DNA of 64,000 bases from Tieghemostelium lacteum (taxonomy: Eukaryota; Evosea; Eumycetozoa; Dictyosteliales; Raperosteliaceae): contig LODT01000031.1 in the NCBI GenBank assembly GCA_001606155.1, forward strand, positions 310,001 through 374,000. The letters run 5' to 3'. The notes under the pieces were generated by a model. The model worked only from the letters and a program-made list of their open reading frames with translations, had not been told where the DNA came from and searched no databases. Positions within the stretch are counted from its first letter, which is position 1. Every line of letters begins with the position of its first letter. The position numbers were made by a program, and so were the translations under genes. Below, one piece after another: positions 11,553-22,361 of the stretch.

Positions 11553-12202
11553 GCAGAGTCCTCCCTTATTCTGAAAAAAATAAATTGAAAGTCTCCGTTG
11601 TTTATTAAAATAAATTTCTTAAACCACATTTATTCTTTTTTTAAACTTTCCTTTTATTTCTCTGTTCCAATAGTGATCAATGTTTTATTTGATTATAATA
11701 ATTTTTTTTAAATCAAGATCTTATTGTGGTAATTAAGATATTAATCAATAAATTATTTATCCATTCATCATGTCGTCCAATTATCAAAATACAAATATTA
11801 ACTCCATCCTCATTTCAAAGAAGAGAAATAAAAATAATATAGAGTCTGTATCCACGAGTTTTTTGTGTAGGTAGTGTATAGACATAGACTCTGATAACTC
11901 TATAATAATTTTCTAATTTTTATTGTAGGTTCTGTAACAGATGTTGTCCAAATTACAGAACTACAGAGATTAGAGAATTTATGAGGAGATAGTGTTTTGT
12001 TGGGTGAACAATATTATTACGTTCCTTATTGAGAATAGATTCTTTTTTTAAGTGAAATATATAATTTAAAATAACCCAACAGCAATAGCTCAGTGATTTT
12101 ACTTATTAGGTATTGTGGTTATTATAATTTTGTTTTTGTGAAATTTTATTTTGTTATATTTACATATTACCCCATTATCCTAATAAACTATTATAATAAA
12201 AT
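11553..12202. other. Convergent intergenic segment with three hairpins
   Basis: This segment lies between the 3' ends of rpl19 and the ROK kinase gene. It holds three inverted repeats: AGAGTCT (11841) with AGACTCT (11886); GTTCTGTAA (11929) with TTACAGAAC (11953); and TGTTGGGT (11998) with ACCCAACA (12074). The last arm runs into CAGCAA, giving CCCAACAGCAA, which differs at two positions from the CCTTACAGCAA motif that I recall for Dictyostelium class I RNAs. It is listed as a possible ncRNA-bearing region, not as a defined gene. Confidence 0.35.
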
Positions 12203-13120
12203 TTATTTGGACAATTCAATTCTTGCTAATTCCAAAGAACCCACAAGACCAGCACTGGATTTGTAAGGTGATTGAACAATATATTTATGAATATTCTCAG
12301 GAGTAAGATATGGTGATTTGATATACCCATTAAGAATTGTCAAAGTTTCCTGACGAATTAGTGGATACAAACACTCACGATTTAATACACCACCACCAAG
12401 TACAATAATCTTAGGACTCAATGACATTATCAAATTTGCACATAACTCTGCTAGATAATGTGCAATTACTTTCCAAACTGGATCCTGATCAGATAGTGTT
12501 GGTATCTGATCAGCATTTAGATTTACTCTCTTTGAAATTGCACCAGTACTTACTAAACCTTCTACACAATTACCATGAAATGGACAAGTTCCTTGAAACC
12601 CTTCATCTCCTTTTTGCATTTTAACTAAAGTATGACCACCTTCAGGGTGAACTAATCCATGCACAGGTTGATTATTAATTACAACACCTACACCAATACC
12701 AGTACCAACTGTTATATAAGCACATGAATCAATAGCACCTCTTTCATGTTTACCATGTTTAGTCTCAGAAATTGCAGCACCATTTACATCAGTATCAAAA
12801 CCAACAGGTGTATTAGGATACTGTTCTTTAATCCAACCTAGAATATTAGTGTTTTGCCAACCTGGTTTAGGAGTAGTTGTTATATAGCCATAGGTTGGTG
12901 ATAGTTTATCTAAATCAACTGGTCCGAATGATGCAATACCAAATGAATGAATTTCACCTCTTTCTTTGAACCATTGTAAAACTCTATCTTTTGTTTCTTG
13001 AGGTGTAGTTGTGGGTACTGATATTCTCTCTGTAATATTACTTGGTTCACCAATAGCTATTGCCAAAGAAAATCCTGTACCACCTGCCTCTATTCCTCCA
13101 TAAACTGTTTTAGATTGCAT
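12203..13120 (-). CDS. ROK-family fructokinase-like sugar kinase
   Basis: A single-exon gene for 305 residues. The ATP-binding start GGIEAGGTG (residues 9-17), VGFDTDVNGAA, TVGTGIGVGVV and the ROK signature HPEGGH....CPFHGNCVEG are present. The His and three Cys ligands of the ROK zinc site and the catalytic Asp (FDTDVN) can be placed. Closest from memory are bacterial fructokinases of the ScrK/GmuE type, so the expected reaction is ATP-dependent phosphorylation of fructose (or another hexose) in the cytosol. It lies tail-to-tail with rpl19. The lack of introns and the bacterial-type sequence hint at an old transfer from bacteria, but base composition looks like its neighbours, so it has been ameliorated. 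The exact sugar is not determined by sequence. Confidence 0.88.
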   Translation of the reverse strand: MQSKTVYGGIEAGGTGFSLAIAIGEPSNITERISVPTTTPQETKDRVLQWFKERGEIHSFGIASFGPVDLDKLSPTYGYITTTPKPGWQNTNILGWIKEQYPNTPVGFDTDVNGAAISETKHGKHERGAIDSCAYITVGTGIGVGVVINNQPVHGLVHPEGGHTLVKMQKGDEGFQGTCPFHGNCVEGLVSTGAISKRVNLNADQIPTLSDQDPVWKVIAHYLAELCANLIMSLSPKIIVLGGGVLNRECLYPLIRQETLTILNGYIKSPYLTPENIHKYIVQSPYKSSAGLVGSLELARIELSK

Positions 13121-14526
13121 CTCTAAGTTAATGTGTGTTTTTAATAGAAATCTGAAAAAAATTTTTTTTTTATTTTGATTACATTTAATTTAACTGAAAT
13201 TGAACTCCCCAATCATCAATCATCAATAATTTAATGAATTTTTGTAAATAGTTAGTTTTTTAAATTTTCATTTCTTGAATTCTATTTTAACTTATAGGTA
13301 TTTTACAAGGTCTTCACAAGGTGAATAACATATCTAATCTCCTAGGAAAAAGATTAAAATATATATATATCCTAGAATTTGTAAATCAACCTATCATCAA
13401 TGATGATTTTTATTTTAAAAAAGGAATTCCTAAATTGCAATCTACAATTTTAATTAAATTTAAAAGAGTAATGAGTTATTAATGATTTGATTGGGGTATC
13501 GATTTTTTTTATATTCAGCCTATCTTCGAAGTTTGATTGATTCACCAAGATTATAATAGAAAAACAAAAAAGTTACTAAATTTATAAACATGTGATAGGA
13601 AAAATTAACAATGATTATAACACTTTTATTGTGTTCGTTAGTTAAATATAGAACTACTACTGAACAACAAATCACAACTCAATTGTGATACTATATCAAC
13701 ATATCCCGAAAATTGGAAACTACATCTAACACAATGGCACTCAATATGGTGTCAGGCACTTGATTATGATAATGTGAAAAATGGTGATTTATTTAATTTC
13801 TCCTAGACGCACACTCTCCCCTAACACATCAACATCAACAACATACACATTCATTGTGAATCGACGACGGTGTGTATCAATAGTGAAAGTGCTAGTGTGT
13901 ATGTGTGGGTGTGTGTGATTTTTTTTTTACTTTATACTCTTTATATTTTTGTTTGTTTTATTTTTTTATTGATTAATTAAACCCACTATTTGGTTTGGGC
14001 ACAGCACACCTTACTATTAACACACTCACACTTCTATACTCACTCTACCACTATCAATTGATTTTTTTTTTTCCTCTCTCAAAGAATCTATAGATATTAT
14101 GTGATGGATATCCATGTTTTATCTCTTATATTCACAACTATCAAAAGTGTGTGAGGTTGAAATTCCATACAAAAAAAATTTCTAAAAATAGGTTCTAAAT
14201 TTTTTTATTGTTAATTCTGTTGTAACACTTTTTCAATCACCCCACTCCTTTATCACAATAGAAAATCTTTATTCTTTTATATATGTACAAAACAAATACA
14301 AATTTTTTTTTTCCTTTTATTCTTTTTATTTATTTCATTGTCATTGTTAATATTTATTTATATTTTTTAATTTTTCAACAGTCATTCAAACAAATCATTA
14401 ATCTATTTTATCAATATACTTTTTTATCAATAGTCTCTCCCTCTTTATATTATTTTTTTCATAGTCCTATACATATATAATTATAATCTATAATTTGTAA
14501 ATCATCATCAAAAAAAAAAAAAAAAA
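13121..14526. promoter_or_regulatory. Long upstream region with CA/GT-rich elements
   Basis: This 1406-bp region separates the ROK gene start from the zinc-finger gene. It contains a hairpin ATCACAA-CTCAA-TTGTGAT (13671-13689), a cluster of CA-rich and GT-rich runs (13806-13835 and a GTGTG-rich run at 13893-13918; further CACAC runs at 14000-14035) and poly-T blocks. Similar CA/GT-rich boxes are bound by GBF in cAMP-inducible Dictyostelium genes, so developmental control of the downstream gene is plausible. No ORF with coding character was seen; the open frame at 14283-14480 is AT-rich noise. Confidence 0.4.
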
Positions 14527-15810
14527 ATGTTGAACAACAAGATTAAATTTCCTCCCCTGACAAGTGACAGTTACTATCAGGTATCTTCTACCAATGAATA
14601 TGGAAATATAAGTCCATTTACAACAATTAATTATAATTCCTATTTAAATGAGAATTCTCCGATGCAAACAAATTCACCTCCTATATTACCACATATTAAC
14701 TGTATAAATAACAATAGTAATAGTAATAATAATAATAGTAGTATTAATAACAATAATGGCGTTAATAGTCCTTCACTTTTATTAAATAACAATAGTAGTA
14801 ATAATACCATTCATAGTCCTTTTTTACAAATAAGTAGTAATAATCATAGTACTAATACTAGTAATTATAACTCACCACTTAGTAATTCATTTAATAATAA
14901 TATTTATAACCTTTTAACTTCTGATAGTACTGACGAAGATGAAGAAATGGATTTTTCCAATAGTCAAAATAATAGTAGTAGTCACCATAATATTACTAAT
15001 TTAAGTTTTAATAGTAATAGTATTTGTAATAATAATAATAATCAAAATTTTACATTTAATAATAATAATTCAAATAGTAACGCTAATTCAAATAATCACC
15101 AACAATTAAATTATAGTAATTTTTATAATATTAGTACTTTAAATAGTAGAGAAGAATTTAGAAATGAAGAAAGTTCTGATGTAATTAGATGTAAACATAT
15201 AATAATTGAAAACGGTAGAGAAATGAGATGTGATAAAATATTCACCTCAATGCAATCAAGATCCAATCACCATAAAAAAGTTGTCCATAACTGTTCTCCT
15301 AAATGTAGACAAAGAGTCTGTCTAAAAGAGAAAAAAAAAGTACCACCAACAAGTTATTATTCATCGTCATCTCCGATAACCTTTCTAATTAATCCTGATA
15401 CCAATTGTAATAGTCCAAGTGAACCTCAATCACCATACCAACACTACCACGGGGGATGTTCCTCACCAACACTATTTGACGAGTACCAAAGCGGTAGTAC
15501 TGGAAATAGATCATCTCAACAATTCTCTTCACTCAATGGAAGTGGCTCAATTTGTGGAAATTCAAGTCCAAATAACTATGATCGTGAGAAAAAGGGTCTA
15601 CCATGTCCACATGAACAGTGTAACTCTAGAGAGAAATACTCTATTGAATCTAAAAATGTACCTATTGGTGATATCATTATTACTTCGTATTCAAATTTTG
15701 CCAGACATATTAGAAGCACTTCTTTGCATCCATGTCTAAACCCTTCTCAATGTAAAGGTTGTATTAAACGTAACCAATTACTGAATGAATCAGAAAAATC
15801 TTTTAAATAA
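14527..15810 (+). CDS. Asn-rich protein with two atypical zinc-binding modules
   Basis: A single exon gives 427 residues and starts at the ATG right after an A-tract, a typical dictyostelid start context. Residues 55-215 are Asn/Ser-rich low complexity. From about residue 220 there is a Cys/His cluster: C-x12-C-x3-F-x5-R-x2-H...H followed by CSPKC. A second cluster near the C terminus reads CPHEQC ... NFARH...LHPC...QCKGC. Both resemble C2H2 fingers with enlarged loops, so a DNA- or RNA-binding regulator is the best guess, but no named family was recognised. The long CA/GT-rich upstream region suggests regulated expression. Confidence 0.6.
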   Translation: MLNNKIKFPPLTSDSYYQVSSTNEYGNISPFTTINYNSYLNENSPMQTNSPPILPHINCINNNSNSNNNNSSINNNNGVNSPSLLLNNNSSNNTIHSPFLQISSNNHSTNTSNYNSPLSNSFNNNIYNLLTSDSTDEDEEMDFSNSQNNSSSHHNITNLSFNSNSICNNNNNQNFTFNNNNSNSNANSNNHQQLNYSNFYNISTLNSREEFRNEESSDVIRCKHIIIENGREMRCDKIFTSMQSRSNHHKKVVHNCSPKCRQRVCLKEKKKVPPTSYYSSSSPITFLINPDTNCNSPSEPQSPYQHYHGGCSSPTLFDEYQSGSTGNRSSQQFSSLNGSGSICGNSSPNNYDREKKGLPCPHEQCNSREKYSIESKNVPIGDIIITSYSNFARHIRSTSLHPCLNPSQCKGCIKRNQLLNESEKSFK

Positions 15811-16147
15811 TAAAAAAAACGAACTTCTTATATTTATTTATTAAACACTAATCTTCCAATTTTGTTGCCACCTAATTTATTTTAACACCAAATTTTTTTT
15901 TTACAATTCTACTTTCAATTACCATGAGATTGCATTCTAGAACTAAATTAGTTTCTTTTTGGTATTCTAGCTCCCTTAAATTAACATACACATTTATATC
16001 TATTTTTAAAGATGACAAATAACCATGTATCAATCAAAAAGAGAATGGAACATTTTTTCATATAGACTATAAAACTCAATCTTAAATTAATTTAAATTAA
16101 ACAACAACAATTACAAACCAAATATATATATTAAATTAAATTAAAAA
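15811..16147. other. Intergenic, no feature seen
   Basis: AT-rich spacer between two genes on the same strand, holding the 3' end of the zinc-finger gene and the promoter of the dehydrogenase gene. No repeat, RNA gene or exon was recognised. Confidence 0.4.
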
Positions 16148-16876
16148 ATGACAGATAAACTAGTAGTTTTAATAAGTGGTGCTAACAAAGGTATTGGATA
16201 TCAAGTTGCAAAGTTATTTGCTGGTAGTGGTACAATTACCTATATAGGTTCTAGAAATGAAGCATTGGGTCTTAAGGCAAAAGAGGAACTTTCAAAAGAC
16301 TTACCAAATGCTGATATTAGAGTTATTAAATTAGAACTTGGTAATATTGAAACCGTTAAATTAGCAGTGGATAAAATCACCAAAGAAACAGGTAAATTAG
16401 ATTACTTAATCAATAATGCAGCAGTAGCTCTCGGCTATGGTAAACCATCTCAATATGATCCAGAAATCCTCAGAAAAACTTATGATATCAATTTCTTTGG
16501 TACAGTTGAATTAACTCAATTCTTTATTCCACTATTAAGAAAAGGAAATGAAAAAGTAATCGTAAATGTTTCATCAGATTTAGGATCACTTCAGTTACAA
16601 AATTATGGTGGTTTTAAACATAATGCTGTTAATTTTTTATCTTATAACACAAGTAAAACAGCTTTGAATGCATTCACTGTTGTTCTCTCAAAAGAATTAG
16701 CTGCTGAAGGGTTCCGTATAAATTCAGTAAATCCTGGTTTTACAAAGACAGACTTGAATCGTAATACTGGTGAAAGAACTCCAGAATATGCTGGAAAAAT
16801 AGTTTATGAAGCCGCAATTAAACAACATGGTACTGGTAGATTCTTAGGTGAAGATTACACTATTCATCCATGGTAA
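16148..16876 (+). CDS. Short-chain dehydrogenase/reductase (carbonyl-reductase-like)
   Basis: A single exon of 242 residues, the usual length of a classical SDR. It shows the Rossmann cofactor motif SGANKGIG (residues 10-17), the NNAA motif, DINFFGT, catalytic Ser in VNVSSDLGS, the catalytic YNTSK and VNPGFTKTD. The Asn-Lys after SGA and the SRNE segment at the end of beta-strand 2 favour NADPH. It probably reduces small carbonyl compounds in the cytosol; the substrate cannot be told from sequence. An A-rich leader precedes the ATG. Confidence 0.9.
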   Translation: MTDKLVVLISGANKGIGYQVAKLFAGSGTITYIGSRNEALGLKAKEELSKDLPNADIRVIKLELGNIETVKLAVDKITKETGKLDYLINNAAVALGYGKPSQYDPEILRKTYDINFFGTVELTQFFIPLLRKGNEKVIVNVSSDLGSLQLQNYGGFKHNAVNFLSYNTSKTALNAFTVVLSKELAAEGFRINSVNPGFTKTDLNRNTGERTPEYAGKIVYEAAIKQHGTGRFLGEDYTIHPW

Positions 16877-16949
16877 AATTGTACCATTAAATAAAAATGC
16901 TGTAATATTTAATGATCATTTATGGTTTGATATATTTTAACTACATTTA

Positions 16950-19900
16950 TTAAAAATCTAATGATAATAAGTGAATTTGGAAATCAGTTGGTAGATTGAT
17001 TAGAGATGGCTTAGCAGTTAAGATTAAATTAATAGATTCATCAAAGTTATCAAATGGATAGGTTGCATATTCTGATGGTGTATAAAGTGTTGGTGGTTTG
17101 TAATGGTAACTTTGAATATCTAACATGTCTAAATCCCTAAGAATGCTAGCAAAAGCTCTCAATAAACTGGCTGGGTAGATTTTGTAATAGAAGGCCAATC
17201 TCTCCAATGTGATACCTGGATTAATTATAACTTTGTTTGCAAAATCTGCAATCATTTGATTGAACTTTGGGAATGAAATCTGACCTGTATTCAATACCCA
17301 TGGTTTTGGTAGACGTTTCAATTTATAATCCATCTGAGGATCCAATGGTAAGATATCCTTCAAAAAGAAGCTCTTGTGGATATAAAACTTCTCGTAGTAA
17401 CTAAATACCACATCGATATAACCGAGTGGTTTGAGTTCTGAAAGGTATACAGGAAACTCTTGGTACAGATACTGAATAATATCCATATCTAAGTTTGGAT
17501 AGTCAGCTTCTTTTAGGTATTCAACTTTAGTTGGAATTTTGTTGGCAAGATGTTGAATAATCATCTTTCTAGTCATACCATTTTTATCTGATGATTTAAT
17601 TGCCAAAATGATCTCTTGAATAACTAGTAGTTTGGTACAATGATATTGTTTTGATTTGGAATTTGGTGCATATCTTAGTCTATATTCTAGTAGATCTTTG
17701 AACTCTGGTAGTTCAAATTGTACCATGGCGCATTCTAGAAATTCATTAATAATGTCATTCTTCTTTCGGTTAGCTTCCATCTCAGATTTCGTTGTATCCT
17801 CTATACTTTCATTTTCCATTAATTCATACAAGATTTTCTTGAATTTCATTTTTTCTTCTTTTAGATGTAGTTTTTCTGCTGTGCTTTCTAGTTGATATAA
17901 TGCGTCGTCTGTTACACTAAGTTCAACAATCTTTGGAATGACAGTTTGTTGTTGTGTATTGTTATCATCATCATAATATTCATCGTCTTCATCATCATCG
18001 TATACTCTTAATCTCTTTTTCTTTTGTTGATAGGATTCAAAATGGTTTTGTTCAATCACATTTTTAAAGAAATAGACCAAAGAGACTTTATCAAGGGTCG
18101 AGTCAACTCTTAGATAGTTTCTATCTCTGGATTTTGGTTTATCTTCTTTGGTATTGTAAACAAAAGTTTCTTTCAATGTGATGAGTGGATCAACCAGACC
18201 ATTATCCATAAGATGTATCATTTGACTTACAGAACCACCACTAGTCAATGGATCATACTCAAACATTTGATCTTCATCAAATCTATCCAAAGGTAATTCT
18301 TTAACCTTCTCCAAAAAGACTTTGTTCTCATGGAAGAAGTTCAAATTGAAATAGTCATTCTTGAGCATCATCCTATTAAAACTTGGAAGTTTTAGTGTTC
18401 TTTTACTTCTGGTAGACTTGCTAGTAGACAAAATAACACCATCATCAAACATACCATTTATAGTTGAAGATATTTCAAAATTTCTTTCAGCACCTAAATA
18501 TTCAACACCAAATTCAATATTATAGACCATCTCTGGGACATAAAGTAGCAGTAGTATTTTATCTCTAAGTACACTCTGATTGGCAGTATTAAACAATGAG
18601 TAATGTAAAGCATAGGCATAAGGTGACTTTGCATGATTTACAGTGAAATATCTATCAAAGTCTTCTCTATCCTCTGGCAGATCAAAGGTATCATCTTTCA
18701 CATTAGCAAATTGTTGATAGGAAGGATACTTTTTAACCAAAGATTTCATTCTAAGATAACAAACACCAACAGGTTTCTTCAAGACTGTTGATATCTCTTT
18801 CCAACCCTCATTCAATAACCCAGGTATACCAGATGGAGTGATATAGTATTGATTATTAGGATTGACTCTTCCCAAATCCTTTGGATAGCTTTCAAAGAAA
18901 CTTTTAAATGTACTGTTATAGAGATGAAGAAGTGTAGAATCATCTTCTTGTTGCCAACGGAGTCTAGCATAAGGTTTGACTTCTTTCTGCAGCTGTGTTC
19001 TCTGTTCTCTGAATTTTTCAGCTTCCATAAGTTTCTCTTCCACAGTAGCTACAATTTTAGCCTCTCTTGTGCTTCTCTTGGTAAATGCTATATCACTACC
19101 AAGGTCAATACCCTTACTAAACAAATACTTTTTATAGAGCATCAAACACTTATAAGGACCTATTCTATTTATATTTGCCAAATCTATAATTTCATCCTTT
19201 TTCAAAATCTCTTTACTCTCACTAAAGGCAGCATGTAAATTGGTTTTGGTGTCATTTGTTAAATTCTGTCTAGGCATACCCCAATAGGTTATATGATGGA
19301 TATTTGGAAGTTCCTTACTAAGAACTATTGAATCCTCCCTATTAGGTAACAATGATTGGAATTGTAAATCTGACCAAAATGATCTAACATTCTCATTAGT
19401 TTGGAATTGATAGTTTTTCGTACTACCTGATACAAAATTTAAAACTATATAATAAAATTATTAGTCTATATACTTTTTTGGTTCTATAAAATAAAGTTGT
19501 ACATACCAATTTCAGATTTAAAAGAACATTGGGTCATACCTTGAGAAACTTCGAGATCAATGAGATCAAATTTTTGGAGAACTTGGAGAAGGTTATTTAC
19601 TTTTGCAATAAACCTACTCTTGAAAATGTGCTGTTTAACGTGGTCTGGAAGTTGATCGATAATGACATGATTGTCAAGGTACTGTTTAGCATCAGGTATC
19701 TCAACAGTTTGAGAAAATATTTGGAAACATTCATTAATTGGAACGGAACGCAAAAAAAGAGTGACAAAGAATTTAAAGGTAGGTGGTATAGTGTCCATCT
19801 TGGGTTTACATTGTGACTCTACATACTTGAACAATAGAATATGTAATATCTTTGCACGAATATAAAAACCCTTAACAAACCCATAACTTTTTGCAAGTGA

Positions 19901-22126
19901 GATTGCAATCTTTGGTGAATTAATTACATTTCCAGCAGCATTGGCAGTAATAGATTTAGCATCTTTAGTTGCCTCTACCAAAGTTTGAATATCAGGATTA
20001 TCAAATTGATATTTACTATTGTAAACAAAAGGATAGGTATTATGTCCAGTTGAGAATTTGTAAGTATAGATATTTACAATTTTTACTCTATCCTCATTAA
20101 CCAGACTCTGAAGAACTCTATTAAATGTCCTTCTGTCCAACAATTTATCATGTTCACTTATTACTGCAAATAAATTTGAATGTGAAGCACCTTTTAATTC
20201 TTCAATACATTTTGCAATAAGCTCCATACGATTTCTATGATGTATAGTCATAATCTTTGCTTTTCTATTACCACTTGGCTGTATTGGTTGATCATCATCT
20301 TGATCAATATCCATAGAATCATCTATTTTTTCTTTACTACTACTATTACTATTGTTATTATTATTGTTATTATTATTATTATTATTATTATTGTTATTAT
20401 TATTATTATTGTTATTATTGTTATTGTTATTATTATTGGGAGTTTGGATTGGAGTGTATTTTATTGGTGTTTGTAAAATTTGTTTTGTGTCTTCATCCAT
20501 TGTAATTTTCTCGTGAAGTTCAAGTAGTAGTTGTTTTTCTTCATTGGAGTTGATGTTGATTTGATCTTTTGGATCACAATAGATTCTGTAGGTTAATTGT
20601 TTACCTACAGTCTCGGGAATGGCTTTAACACGATGAGAAATGATGAGATTTTTAATCATTGCATGAACAAATTTTGGTGGTTCACCACCAATTCTATTTA
20701 TGACTTCTTTTTGTGTGGTACCTCTAAGCCCAGCTTCTCTAATGATATTATAAATTTGCTCCAAACTACCAGTTTCAATACAGGCGTTACTGGATCCTGT
20801 GATATATTCAGATTCAGTTTCTTGTGCATTATTAGATTGATCCTCTTCTTCTCCATCCCCAGTATCTGTAGCTGTCTTTGACCATATAATTTGCCAAAAT
20901 TCTTCTATAGGTTTAATAAGACGTAGTGTACCACTGATATCAACAGGATCATTTTTATCCTTTTTCTTTACAGGTGTTCCACTCTTTGCATCGGAGGCTA
21001 CCATATTGGCATGAGTAATACATTCAATGAAGCCCTCATCTTGCAAAACTCTTCTAGTCTTTTTGAGAGTGGTATCTGAAAGGTTTTCGCTAAGTTTTTT
21101 TTTAATTTGGTTGAAAGTCAATTCTTTGTTAGGCACAGAGTCTAAAAGAGTAAGAATTAACGATCTAGGATAATAGGAATAATTCCAATCTGGTTGACCT
21201 TCAATATACAAATCCTTGTTCTCTTTCTTTAGGAATCTAGAAAGTGTCACCATTCTAGATGATGTCATTCCAACCCTCTTAAAAACATCTTGTTTCACAA
21301 CAATACCACGAATACACAATTGTTTAATAGGATAGAAGAGATTTCTAGGATCAATAGCCAACTGATCCGAAACCTCCTTTTGTATTATACCACTAGCTCT
21401 ACTACGACCAATGGAATCCAAAAGATTACATTGAATTTCATTGAATGAACTGATAGCATCAGTATTAATACCATAGGAATTAAATACCATTACCTTTCCA
21501 GCAAAGTAACAAAAGCCATCTAATCTATTTACATAATCACTCTTCTTAAATCTCTCCGCTTGAATTTTTACTTTTCTATGTTCATTTCTAGCCCATTCTG
21601 TAGCAGTTGTCTTATTACTCTTCATAAATGTATATTGATCAAATTTTGTATTAGCTGATGTCATCGATGTAATTGGTTCGTCAACAACCATTGCATTACT
21701 ACTTTCAACCATTTCCTTATTAACCTCTGTTTTCTTATCATCGATGGTATCCATTTCGTTATTATCACTTTTGTTATTGTTATTATTATCATTTTTATTA
21801 TTATTATTATTACTGGTATTGGCTTGTGATGTTTTTTTTGTTGATTTTGGAGTAGCAGGTGTTTTTGCTTTTGAAGTTGTTGTTGGCGCCTTTTTTGGAG
21901 TGGAATGTTTTGGAGGTTCCACTATGGTTTCGGGTCCAATTTCAATAAGATCATATTCTAAGATTTTTTTATGTAGAAATAGTTTCATTGGTTGATTGAG
22001 AGTTGCTATTTTTTGGTTACCTAAATCTGAACCAATTATCCTCTCCCACAATTCGGTGGGACTCATTCCAATATTGCCATTTAATGCAATTTCATCTAGG
22101 CATATATTAATTAATTCATCATACAT
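16950..22126 (-). CDS. gtf3c1: TFIIIC largest subunit (GTF3C1/tau138-like)
   Basis: Two exons, complement(16950..19444, 19507..22126), join in phase 1 across a 62-nt intron and give 1704 residues. The N terminus (LINICLDEIALNG....TELWERI) and the B-block-binding winged-helix region (FNEIQCNLLDSIGRSRASGI, DPRNLFYPIKQLCIRGIV) match the TFIIIC subunit that contacts the tRNA B box. More winged-helix segments follow (ETGSLEQIYNIIREAGLRGT; RNRMELIAKCIEELKGASHS). Exon 2 has an ARLRWQQEDDSTLLHLYN Myb-like segment and the C-terminal helical domain. Low-complexity Lys/Thr, Asn and Asp/Glu stretches are inserted. The protein nucleates Pol III transcription of tRNA genes in the nucleus. It shares a 235-bp promoter with the LRR-WD40 gene. 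Confidence 0.88.
20341..20438 (-). repeat. Poly-Asn (AAT/AAC)n tract within TFIIIC subunit
   Basis: Trinucleotide run read as AAT with some AAC on the minus strand. It encodes about 30 consecutive Asn residues followed by Ser in the GTF3C1-like protein. Such Asn runs are a hallmark of dictyostelid proteomes. Confidence 0.95.
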
Positions 22127-22361
22127 CTTTCTATTAATAGGTACTCTATTGTATGTGTAAATAAAAAGTTAAAACAGATTTACAACAATAGATCTATTAT
22201 TTGAAATGGGGAACATATGATATGTGAAAATTTAAAATATAAAAAAAATTTTATTTTTTTTTTTATTAATTTTAAATATTATCTTAAAATTTTAATTTAA
22301 AAGTTATATATATATTGTTATATTTTTCAAATTTATTTGTATATGGGAACATTCTTAAGAA

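Noticed and set aside
12086-12100. TAGCTCAGTGA, resembling a tRNA A box
   Set aside because: No B box (GGTTCGANTCC-like) and no acceptor stem within 100 bp downstream, so it is not a tRNA gene.
14283-14480. 65-codon open frame upstream of the zinc-finger gene
   Set aside because: Phe/Ile/Tyr-rich AT noise with homopolymer T tracts; no homology.
20237-20476. Plus-strand Ile-rich open frame
   Set aside because: It is the reverse of the poly-Asn tract in the TFIIIC subunit gene.
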